Below are positions 10,579-18,383 of a stretch of 64,000 nt of DNA, one piece after another; position 1 is the stretch's first letter, and each line of letters opens with the position of its first letter. The notes under the pieces were generated by a model that saw only the letters and a program-made list of their open reading frames with translations, was not told the DNA's origin and made no database searches. This DNA is from Mycobacterium sp. SM1 (GTDB lineage Bacteria > Actinomycetota > Actinomycetes > Mycobacteriales > Mycobacteriaceae). The stretch is from positions 62,001 through 126,000 of the forward strand of contig NZ_JAFLNH010000006.1 of the NCBI RefSeq assembly GCF_018361265.1, given 5' to 3'. The translations under genes and the position numbers were made by a program.

Positions 10579-12233
10579 GTGATCGTCGGGTTGCGCACCC
10601 GGGCGCAGGCTGCGGACACCGACTCCACCGCCGCCCGGTGCACCCCGAAATCGTCACCCACATCGACATACCGCGACAACCCCGGTTTCCCATCGGGCTT
10701 CGGCTTACCAGCCAGATGCGCCCCATCGGTGGCCGCGGCCCTGTTCGGCCTTGATGGCGGTGACGCCGGGGGTTTCGCCCAGATGGGCTGCCCGGGTGCG
10801 CCGTTGCCGACCGGCTGGGCGGTGACGGCAGCGAAGTTCGAGGTGCGGTGGCCCTCCGACCCGGAGCGGGCGGGGTTGGTGCGTTCGCATTTCGGCGCTC
10901 GCCGCAAGGCGTTCAACTGGGGCCTGGCCCGGGTGAAAGCTGACCTGGACGCGAAAGCTGTTGATTCGGGCCGTGAGTCGGTGGGTTGGGATCTGGGGTC
11001 GCTGCGCTGGGCGTGGAACCGCGCCAAGGATGAGGTGGCGCCGTGGTGGGCGGACAATTCCAAGGAGGCCTACTCCTTAGGGCTGGCGGATCTGGCGCGG
11101 GCGCTGGAGAACTGGTCGGCCAGCCGCAACGGCACCAGGCGGGGCCGCCGGGTAGGGGTTCCGCGGTTCAAATCCGCGCGCCGCGACCCGGGGCGGGTGC
11201 GGTTCACCACCGGAACGATGCGGGTAGAAGCCGACCGTCGCAGCATCACCGTGCCGGTGATCGGCGCGCTAAGGAGAACACCCGCCGGGTGCAACGGCAT
11301 GTCGCTTCTGGCCGCGCCCGCATTGTGAACATGACGCTCTTGCAGCGCTGGGGCCGGTTGTTCGTCTCGATCAGCTACGCACTGCGCACCCCGGCCACCG
11401 CGCCGACGGTGGTCGGGCCGACCACGGTCGCCGGGGTGGATCTTGGGGTGCGCACGTTGGCCACCGTGGCCACCCTCGACACCGCCACCGGCGCTGCAAC
11501 TGTTGTCGAGTATCCAAATCCGGCTCCGTTGAAAGCCACGCTTGCTGCGCGGCGGCGGGCCGGACGTGAACTTTCTCGCCGCATTCCCGGATCGCGCGGG
11601 CACCGGGCAGCGAAAGCCAAGCTGTCCCGCCTAGACCGCCGATGCGTGTACCTGCGGCGAGAAGCCGCCCATCAGCTCACCACCGAGCTGGCAAGCGGTT
11701 ATGGCCACATCGTGATCGACGACCTCCACGTGGCCGCGATGAAACGCAGGATGCGACGACGCGCCCACCGGCGCGCCGTCTCTGCTGCGGCGATGGGTGT
11801 GATCAGGCCGATGCTGGCCGCCAAGACCACCCGTTACGGCACAGTGTTGACGGTGGCGGATCGGTGGTTGCCGTCCAGCCAGATCCATCACGGCTGCACC
11901 ACACCCGACGGCAGCCCGTGCCGGCTGATCGGCAAAGGACGCATCGACAACTTGCTGGTGTGTCCGCGCACTGGTGAGGTCGTCGACCGCGATCGCAACG
12001 CCGCGCGCAATCTCCGTGACTGGCCGGGTAACGCCGCCAGTTGTGGTCCAGTAGGGACGACGGCCCCATCGGTACCCCGGCCAACCACACCGGTTGGTAC
12101 CGGCCATGGCGCAGACACCCGACCATCCGGTGCTCGCGGAGCATCCCTAAGACCCCGCCCACGCGGGACCGCAAGCGGAAAGGCCAAAACCCAAACCCCG
12201 CAAGGGGACGCCGCATCAGCATGCGCAACTTAA
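10579..12233 (+). pseudogene. IS607-type TnpB, decayed copy 1
   Basis: TnpB-type RNA-guided nuclease remnant, closely related to the copy at 32577. It keeps KFEVRWP, FGARRKAFNWGL, the RuvC Asp in GVDLGVRTLATVA, VIDDL in place of the Glu motif (copy 2 reads VIEDL), and DRDRNAARNL. Lesions: bases 10616-10738 are inverted relative to copy 2, and about 7 bases are missing near 11271, shifting the frame. The third RuvC Asp region is preserved but the Glu-to-Asp change is another likely loss. No tnpA precedes it, and 10413-10578 holds only unassigned sequence. The 3' part overlaps a structured region described separately. Confidence 0.85.
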
Positions 12234-12238
12234 ACACC
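12040..12238 (+). ncRNA. candidate omega RNA, copy 1
   Basis: The 3' end of the TnpB remnant contains hairpins shared with copy 2 at about 34060-34262: CCAACC..CGGTTGG, the CCCCGC..GCGGG stem and the CCCCGCAAGGGG stem. Conservation between the copies runs to about CAACTTAAACAC at the right end. IS607/IS200 elements commonly encode a guide RNA here. The call rests on position and structure only. Confidence 0.4.
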
Positions 12239-13138
12239 GTCACCGGCAAGGTTCGCGGCCAAATGCTCGCTCAGGTACCCGAACACGGTATCCGGGGCTT
12301 CTTCGGCCAGAAAATGTCCGGCGGCGACGCTGGCCCCGGTGGCTTTGGGGAAGTGCTTTCGCCACCGTTGCAGCGGGTCGCATTTGGCCCCGACGACCCC
12401 GTTGGCTCCCCACAGCACCAACGCCGGTATGTCTAGCGTGCGGCTCAGGTCGGCGCGATCGTGGTCCAGGTCCTCCCCGGCCGCGCTGCGGTAGTCGGCG
12501 CACCAGGCGGCGACGACCTCCGGACGCTGGGCGGCACGCTCGTACTCCTGCAGGGCGGCGGGATCGAACACCACAAGCGAGCCGGAAAGCCCCCGCAGGG
12601 TGTGGTGCAGGAAGAAGATCGGGTCATTGCTGATCAATCGCTCCGGCAGCCCGCCCGGCTGCGCCAAAAAGGCCCAGTGGTAATAGCGCCGCACCAGCCA
12701 GGCGTCCATCAGCTCCCACACGTCCAGCGTGGGCAAAATGTCCAGCAAGGCGACCGACGCGACACGATGGGGGTGGTCGAAAGCCATCCGGTGCGCGACG
12801 CGAGCGCCCCGGTCGTGCCCGACGACATGAAACCGCTCATAGCCCAGCTCGTCCATCAGCAGGATCAAATCCCCCGCCATCGCCCGGAAGGTGAACTCGC
12901 CGCCGCCACGCGATGACCCGTATCCGCGAATATCGGCCGCCACCACCGTGTTTTTTTCAGCCAGCCGCGGCGCGACACGGTGCCACATGGCGTGGGTTTG
13001 CGGGAAGCCGTGCAACAGCAGCACGGGCGCCCCCCGGCCGCCGACCCGGGCATGCACAACACCCTGCCCGACCGGGTGGTCTACCGTGTCAAAACCGGTG
13101 AAGAGGTCGGCCACAATCCCTCCGTGTTTCGCTGCCAT
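12230..13138 (-). CDS. alpha/beta hydrolase, fluoroacetate dehalogenase / epoxide hydrolase type
   Basis: A 302-residue alpha/beta-hydrolase. The oxyanion segment is LLLHGFPQTHAMW, the nucleophile elbow GHDRGARVAHRMA has Asp (as in haloalkanoate dehalogenases and epoxide hydrolases), and the base His is in AAGHFLAEEAPD. It probably hydrolyses a halogenated acid or an epoxide; the substrate cannot be read. I chose ATG 13138 (MAAKHGG); the frame is open further upstream without better support. The TAA stop (12230-12232) lies within the right end of the neighbouring IS607-type remnant, so the last residues may have been set by that insertion. Confidence 0.82.
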   Translation of the reverse strand: MAAKHGGIVADLFTGFDTVDHPVGQGVVHARVGGRGAPVLLLHGFPQTHAMWHRVAPRLAEKNTVVAADIRGYGSSRGGGEFTFRAMAGDLILLMDELGYERFHVVGHDRGARVAHRMAFDHPHRVASVALLDILPTLDVWELMDAWLVRRYYHWAFLAQPGGLPERLISNDPIFFLHHTLRGLSGSLVVFDPAALQEYERAAQRPEVVAAWCADYRSAAGEDLDHDRADLSRTLDIPALVLWGANGVVGAKCDPLQRWRKHFPKATGASVAAGHFLAEEAPDTVFGYLSEHLAANLAGDGV

Positions 13139-13370
13139 GGTCTGACGGCCGCAGCCAACTGCCCGCGGCCCGGCCTCGGGCCCAACCGTGCCACCCACCG
13201 GTCGGCGACGGCCCTCGGCCACCCCACTATGGCAAAACACGGCTCACTGCGACAGCAGAAAAACCCGCCGTCGCCACGGATGCGTCAACGGGTCGCCGAG
13301 GGCACCTCGCGGCGCGCGGCTAACCGGGGCTCGCTGGAGCCCACCGGGTCGCCAATGACACCATGGGAAG

Positions 13371-13793
13371 ATGACGAGCATTCCTTCCGCGGGGTCGATC
13401 CCCGTCTCCACCATCACAGGCGACCCCGTGATTCGCGTCGCCGCCGACGCTACCGTCGCCGACGTCGCCGAGGCGCTCGTCACCGGCGAGGTCGGGGCGG
13501 TTGTGGTGGGCGAGGGCGAGCGGGCCACGGCGCTGGTGAGCGAGCGTGACATTGTCCGGTTGGTGGCCGCAGGAAAGGATCCGGCATCAGTCCCGGTCCT
13601 CGACATCGCCAGCACCAACCTGGTGTGGTGTGACGCCGAAGCCACGGTCGATGAGGTGGCGGTTCGGATGATGGACCGCTACATCCGCCACATTCTGATA
13701 GAACGCGACGGTGCCCTGGTCGGTATCGTCTCGGCCCGCGACCTGCTGGGTGTCTACAGTGCGGAAGCTGACCTGGGTTTCGGCTCGGCCTGA
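13371..13793 (+). CDS. small CBS-domain protein
   Basis: A 140-residue protein consisting of one CBS pair (Bateman module): IRVAADATVADVAEAL in the first repeat, and CDAEATVDEVAVRMM followed by HILIERDGALVGIVSARDLL in the second. CBS pairs bind adenine nucleotides and serve as energy sensors. No other domain is attached. It resembles Hrp1 at 46437 in architecture. It is followed by a DosR-like box and the PRPP-synthetase paralogue. The start at ATG 13371 lacks a strong ribosome site. Confidence 0.85.
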   Translation: MTSIPSAGSIPVSTITGDPVIRVAADATVADVAEALVTGEVGAVVVGEGERATALVSERDIVRLVAAGKDPASVPVLDIASTNLVWCDAEATVDEVAVRMMDRYIRHILIERDGALVGIVSARDLLGVYSAEADLGFGSA

Positions 13794-13848
13794 AGCCCTG
13801 CGCACCAAGACTGGCCGCCGCGACCTGCACGTCGACCTCGAGGCCCGC

Positions 13849-13868
13849 TGAGGACCAAAGCCTCTCGC
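13849..13868 (+). promoter_or_regulatory. DosR-like box
   Basis: TGAGGACCAAAGCCTCTCGC resembles the box at 21471 (TGAGGACCAAAGGCCCTGGC). It lies about 110-130 bases before the PRPP-synthetase paralogue. Confidence 0.5.
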
Positions 13869-13978
13869 GCCGGCGTTCGCGGGGCTCGATGCTAGTCCTC
13901 AACGGCATGCCAGGCCGGTGAGGCTAGCTAGATCGGTGAGGAGTGACGCGTGGGCCAACCGTTTCGAAGCACGCTTCG

Positions 13979-14929
13979 ATGACCGTTCTTCGAATCGTCT
14001 CCGGGAGCGCCAATCCCGCCCTTGGCGCTGCGACCGCCAACCACCTCGGTGTCGAATCCGATGGCTGCCGCCTGGTGCGCTACCCCGATGGTGAGTTGCG
14101 CCCGACAATCGAGGAGGTCTGCGGCGCCGATGTTTACGTCATTCAACCGACAGCTCCCCCGGTGAATGACCATATCCTCGAGTTGTTGTTGCTGCTCGAC
14201 GCCTGCCGGCGATCCCGTGCCGCGCGGGTGACCGCCGTGGTGCCGTACTTCGGCTACGCCCGCCAGGATCGCCGCACCGCGGTGGGTCAGGCGCTGGGCT
14301 CTACCGTGGTGGCCGATGCGATCGCCGCCGCCGGAGCCGATCGCCTGATGGTTGTCGACCCGCACACACCCAGCCTGGAAGCGGTGTCGCGGGTTCCGGT
14401 TGAAACGCTCACCGCCGTTCCCGCCTTATGCGATGCGCTCGCCGGCGAACTGCCGGCGCCACCGGTCATCGTCGCCCCCGATTTAGGCGCAGCCAAACTC
14501 GCTGCGCGCTACGCGGCGCTTCTGCACGGTCCGGTGGCGATCGTGCGCAAGCAACGCGAAAGCGGAACCGCGGTCATCGCTTTGGACATCGCCGGAGAGG
14601 TGCAGGGCCATCCGGTGCTGATCATCGACGACATGATCACCACCGGGGCAACCATCGAAGCCGCGGTCGGGCTGGTGCGGCTGCACGGTGCCGCGCCAGA
14701 TGTCGTTGTCGCCGCAACGCACGGGCTGTTGGTCCATGGCGCCGCCAGCCGCCTACGTGACCTCGGCTTGCGGCGCATCATCGTCACCGACACCGTCGCG
14801 CCCAAGGATGGGGGCACCCTGATCCGGGTGTGCTCCATCGCGGCGACTCTCGCGAGGGCCATCGCCTGCCTGCACGCCGATAAGCCACTGCGCCAGTCAG
14901 GCGCCCTGAGCGCGGCATCCGACGGGTAA
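13979..14929 (+). CDS. ribose-phosphate pyrophosphokinase paralogue
   Basis: PRPP synthetase family, forming PRPP from ribose 5-phosphate and ATP. Visible motifs are RYPDGELRP (family FxDGE), FGYARQDRR (ATP loop), VDPHTPSLEA, VAPDLGAAKLAARYA and the PRPP loop IIDDMITTGATI. At about 316 residues it is normal in length but differs from housekeeping Prs; for example, the usual NxRG-type segment looks altered. The start could be GTG 13943, but homology begins at MTVLRIVSG (ATG 13979). It is followed 47 bases later by the HAD-ATPase fusion, probably in one operon, with a DosR-like box upstream. It may be a stress-specific PRPP source or a non-canonical phosphoribosyltransferase. Confidence 0.8.
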   Translation: MTVLRIVSGSANPALGAATANHLGVESDGCRLVRYPDGELRPTIEEVCGADVYVIQPTAPPVNDHILELLLLLDACRRSRAARVTAVVPYFGYARQDRRTAVGQALGSTVVADAIAAAGADRLMVVDPHTPSLEAVSRVPVETLTAVPALCDALAGELPAPPVIVAPDLGAAKLAARYAALLHGPVAIVRKQRESGTAVIALDIAGEVQGHPVLIIDDMITTGATIEAAVGLVRLHGAAPDVVVAATHGLLVHGAASRLRDLGLRRIIVTDTVAPKDGGTLIRVCSIAATLARAIACLHADKPLRQSGALSAASDG

Positions 14930-14976
14930 TTCAGCGTGACTTCGGCCGACCGGCACCAGGCAGACAGGACAAGGCT

Positions 14977-16644
14977 GTGGCGTTTTTTCAGGTGGTAGCC
15001 CTCGATCTCGATGGCACGCTCACCTCGCGGGGCAAGGTATGCGCCAAGGCGTTGGACGCGATCGACCAAGTCCGGCGAAACGGGGTGGTGGTCGTCCTTG
15101 TGACCGGGCGCATCGCACGAGAATTAGAGGCCGCTTTCCCCCGGATCGCCGACCGTTTTGACGTGCTGATTCTCGAAAACGGCGCGGTCGCGGCAATTGA
15201 CGGCAAGGCTCGCGCGCTCTCGGCGCCCGTCGATGCCGCGCTCGATGACGTGCTCGCCGCTCGGGGGGTGCCATACCGGCGGGGCACGGTGCTGATGGCC
15301 GTTGACGGAGACCACGCCGCAACCGTTGTCGGGGCGATCGGCGAACTGGGCTTGGACTGCCAGGTGATCCGCAACCGGGACGCGTTGATGGTGCTGCCGG
15401 CCGGTGTCACGAAAGGTACCGGGCTGGGTGCGGTGCTGGCCGAGCTGAACCTTTCACCGCACAACGCCATCGCGGTCGGTGATGCCGAGAACGACTTGTC
15501 GTTGTTCGGAATGGCCGAGATCGGCGCGGCCGTGGCCGATGCCGTCCCTTCGGTGCGAGAGCACGCCGATCTCATCCTCGAGGGTCCCGACGGGCTTGGT
15601 GTCGCCGGCCTGCTGACCGGCCCCTACCTGAGTGGGGCGCGACGTTACTGCCCGCCACGGCGGTGGATCCGCATCGGCACTTTCGACGACGGAACGCCGG
15701 CGCGAGTGCCGGGAAGCCAGGCCCGAATCCTGGTGACCGGCCCAGCGGGGGCGGGCAAGAGTTACCTCGTCGGACTCATGGCAGAAAAGTGGATCCTGGC
15801 GGGTTACTGCGTTCTTGCCGTCGACCCCGAGGGCGATCACGTGGAATTGCGCGAGCTAAGCCAAGTGCAGGCCGTCGATGCCCGGCACTACCTTCCCGAG
15901 CCGACGGAGCTGCTCGACACGATGCTGCGTCCAAACAACAGCATCGTGGTGGATTTGTCGGCGCTCGACGAGCCAGACAAGATCGACTATCTGCGCCGAT
16001 TGCGATCCATCGCCGAAGCCCATCGGCAACAGCATGGGTTTCCGCACTGGGTGATCTACGATGAGGCCCATCTGCTCGGCACCGACCAGGTAGCCCGGTG
16101 GACGCGACGAGGCGGATATGTTTTGTGCTCGTTCGCACCGGCGTCACTGCCGGCCCGTGAGCTCGACAGCACTGACGTGGTGCTGGAGCTCACCCGTGAC
16201 GACCTATCAGGGGCGGGGGCGTCTCAGACAAAGCAGTGGGCCACATTGCGTTTCGGGTCTCGCCCTGCTCGTCGGCTCACCCTCGCAGATCGCAGGACCA
16301 CACATGTGCGACACCGCCACAAATACGCCGACATCTCGTTGCCCGACGAGCGACGGTTCTACTTTCATCCGGTAGACGGCCAGTATGTTGCTCCGGCGGC
16401 GACAATGCACGACTTCGGCACCGCGATTCGGCATCTGGACCCACAAGCGCTTCGCTTCCACCTGGAACGGGGGGACTTCTCCCGCTGGCTGGAAAGCACC
16501 ATCGCCGACAAGGACTTCGCCGCGCATGTGGCGGCCTGGGAGGATGAGCTGCTCGCGCACCAAGCTGCGGAGCTAGAGCGCATTCGCCACCGCTTGGCTC
16601 AGGCGGTGGAGGAAAGGTATCTTGATACCCCAAAGCACGACTAA
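14977..16644 (+). CDS. HAD phosphatase fused to HerA/FtsK-like ATPase
   Basis: A 555-residue fusion. Residues 1-225 are a Cof-type HAD phosphatase: VALDLDGTLTS (nucleophile and acid Asp), VTGRI, and VGDAENDLSLF (metal Asp). From about 230 follows a P-loop ATPase: GPAGAGKS (Walker A, about 252) and VIYDEAHLLG (Walker B, about 358), like HerA-type or DUF87 proteins. The C-terminal 100 residues are helical and charged. GTG 14977 has CAGGACAAGG upstream. The function is unknown. The HAD part may dephosphorylate a sugar phosphate (sucrose- or trehalose-phosphatase branch), and the ATPase may act on DNA or regulate. It sits next to a PRPP-synthetase paralogue. Confidence 0.82.
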   Translation: MAFFQVVALDLDGTLTSRGKVCAKALDAIDQVRRNGVVVVLVTGRIARELEAAFPRIADRFDVLILENGAVAAIDGKARALSAPVDAALDDVLAARGVPYRRGTVLMAVDGDHAATVVGAIGELGLDCQVIRNRDALMVLPAGVTKGTGLGAVLAELNLSPHNAIAVGDAENDLSLFGMAEIGAAVADAVPSVREHADLILEGPDGLGVAGLLTGPYLSGARRYCPPRRWIRIGTFDDGTPARVPGSQARILVTGPAGAGKSYLVGLMAEKWILAGYCVLAVDPEGDHVELRELSQVQAVDARHYLPEPTELLDTMLRPNNSIVVDLSALDEPDKIDYLRRLRSIAEAHRQQHGFPHWVIYDEAHLLGTDQVARWTRRGGYVLCSFAPASLPARELDSTDVVLELTRDDLSGAGASQTKQWATLRFGSRPARRLTLADRRTTHVRHRHKYADISLPDERRFYFHPVDGQYVAPAATMHDFGTAIRHLDPQALRFHLERGDFSRWLESTIADKDFAAHVAAWEDELLAHQAAELERIRHRLAQAVEERYLDTPKHD

Positions 16645-16734
16645 AACCGCGCGCAACGAGTCCTACTGCACTCGAGTATGTTTCGGCGGCAGAATATTAT
16701 TCCCAGCGCCTTGGTGTCCCGAATGGCCTGCTGA

Positions 16735-17961
16735 TCAGTCGATGCGCCAGGGGATCTCGGAAATCGCCAACCCCTCGAATAGCGCGTTGGCGTCACGTCG
16801 GCCTAATTCGATGGAGGCCCGGATGAATTCCTGGTCGAAATACAGGTAGCTGATCAGGTCGCCCCCGCGCGGTCCGTCGCCCTCGAAAGCACGTGCGAGC
16901 AGGCGCAGCTCATGCTGCCGCAGCCTCGCCAGCGGTCCACCCGAATACCCGGATTTACTGTGCAGTACCGCATGCGCCAACCGGCCCAGTGCTTCACGGT
17001 GCGGCGGGCCGACGAGCACGTAGGGGATTTTCCTGCGCAGCCGGCCCGTCGCGGTCACCACTACCTCATCTTCGGGCAACAGCGCATTGATTTTTGCCAG
17101 CGTCCGCAGGTCCTCAACCAACCGGCCGGTGAGGGCGACGTTGAAAAGTTCGACGAGAACGTCGCTAACATCGCGGGCGAGCCCACCGGGCTGCGGCGTT
17201 GTCGTGCTGTCGCGCATCGGGTGGGTGGCGACGATAACCAGAGCATCCGCCTCCAGCGCCAGCGCAGGTTTTAGGGGAGCGTCGAGCCGCAGCCCGCCGT
17301 CGAGATACCAGCCGGTCGCACCCGATGGTTTGCGGATCCGCACGGGCGGGAACACCACCGGCAGCGCGGCCGAGGCCAGCACGTGCTCGGGTCGCATCCG
17401 TACCGCGACGTAGTCGATCGGCCGCTCATCATCAGCGGCCGGTACCGGAACACCGTCCGCGCGCTCGACGAACACGACGCTGCGATCATCGTCGCCGGAC
17501 GTCGTAACCACAGCTAACGTGAGACCCTTGCCGGCAATGTTGTCACGGAGCTGCTGGCTGTCGACTGCTGCGTGAATTTTGCGCCGCAGCGGTGCCGTAT
17601 TCTGCAGCGGTGCCGTATTCAGCAGATGAGTGAGCCGCATACCGGGCAGGCGCAGGGTCTGGCCCACGAAGCGCGCGGTCGCACCCGGCACAGCGAAAAG
17701 CGGCGATCGGCGCACCTGTGTGATCGGCATGCTGTGCCACAGGGCGAGGACTCGACCGGCCTGCTCGGCCGGTTCGAGATGGGCGAACGCGGTCAACAGT
17801 GCGGCATTGACCGCGCCGGCGCCGAAGCCCAGATACACCTTGGGTTCACAGCCGGCCGCCCGTAGCCGCGGCACCAGCACCGACAACGCCCCCGCTTCAT
17901 AGCCGCCGCGTGCCCCGGCGGCGCCGAGGACAACCGCGACTCGTTGACGCTGCCGCGGCAT
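16735..17961 (-). CDS. patatin-like protein without catalytic serine
   Basis: Patatin-fold protein of 408 residues. The N-terminal oxyanion loop GAAGARGGYEAG and the DGG motif (YLDGGLRLDAP) of the patatin dyad are present. The nucleophile elbow, normally GxSxG, reads GFGAGAVNA, with Gly in place of Ser. It is therefore probably not a lipase and may be a lipid-binding or scaffolding pseudoenzyme. The C-terminal 130 residues are helical and probably regulatory. I chose ATG 17961 (MPRQRQRVAVVLG); the frame is open up to 18048. The 41-residue ORF at 18093-18218 precedes it on the same strand with DosR-like boxes further up. Confidence 0.8.
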   Translation of the reverse strand: MPRQRQRVAVVLGAAGARGGYEAGALSVLVPRLRAAGCEPKVYLGFGAGAVNAALLTAFAHLEPAEQAGRVLALWHSMPITQVRRSPLFAVPGATARFVGQTLRLPGMRLTHLLNTAPLQNTAPLRRKIHAAVDSQQLRDNIAGKGLTLAVVTTSGDDDRSVVFVERADGVPVPAADDERPIDYVAVRMRPEHVLASAALPVVFPPVRIRKPSGATGWYLDGGLRLDAPLKPALALEADALVIVATHPMRDSTTTPQPGGLARDVSDVLVELFNVALTGRLVEDLRTLAKINALLPEDEVVVTATGRLRRKIPYVLVGPPHREALGRLAHAVLHSKSGYSGGPLARLRQHELRLLARAFEGDGPRGGDLISYLYFDQEFIRASIELGRRDANALFEGLAISEIPWRID

Positions 17962-18092
17962 CAGCGTGCGCGGAGGTGAAGCCTGGACCGAGTTACGGGC
18001 ACGTGCGCGACGACTTGTTCCGGGGGGCGGCTGCCGCGCGCGGACCACCCGGGGCGATCATCGGCGCACACATCGCGGCGGGGGGCGTGACG

Positions 18093-18218
18093 TCATCGTG
18101 GCTTCTGCTCGGGGCCGGGTTGTTGCGGTTTGCGCTCGTTGGCTTTCTCCCGCATCCGCAGATACGTCTCCGCGGAGAGCAGGCGCTTGATGACTTCGAG
18201 GTAGCGGTTGTTCGCCAT
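18093..18218 (-). CDS. 41-residue charged small protein
   Basis: A short gene read on the minus strand: MANNRYLEVIKRLLSAETY then LRMREKANERKPQQPGPEQ and KPR. A good ribosome site, TTAGGAG, lies 5 bases before ATG. DosR-like boxes at 18284-18347 are 66-130 bases upstream. The first 28 residues would form an amphipathic helix, followed by a Gln/Pro tail. It is the first gene before the patatin-like gene on the same strand. I recognise no family. The ribosome site, box and helix pattern make it a good candidate for a real small protein. Confidence 0.55.
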   Translation of the reverse strand: MANNRYLEVIKRLLSAETYLRMREKANERKPQQPGPEQKPR

Positions 18219-18283
18219 ATCAACTCCTAACCTGTCACTGGCAGCTGCAACCGTTGCACCACAAGTGTTCGCCTATCCGGGGT

Positions 18284-18347
18284 GGTGCCGAAAGACTATG
18301 TGCCTAATGGTGACTTTTGACAGTGGGCCAGGGACTTTCGGCCTTGG
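18284..18347 (-). promoter_or_regulatory. pair of DosR-like boxes
   Basis: CCAGGGACTTTCGGCCTTGG (18328-18347) is a strong DosR-like box. GGTGCCGAAAGACTATGTGC (18284-18303) is a weaker one, read in reverse as GTCTTTCGGCAC. Their starts are 44 bases apart, twice the usual 22. They probably serve the 41-residue gene and the patatin-like gene on the minus strand. Confidence 0.6.
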
Positions 18348-18383
18348 GTCGATGCCGGCATCGAGGCGGTGCCGGCGGCATCG

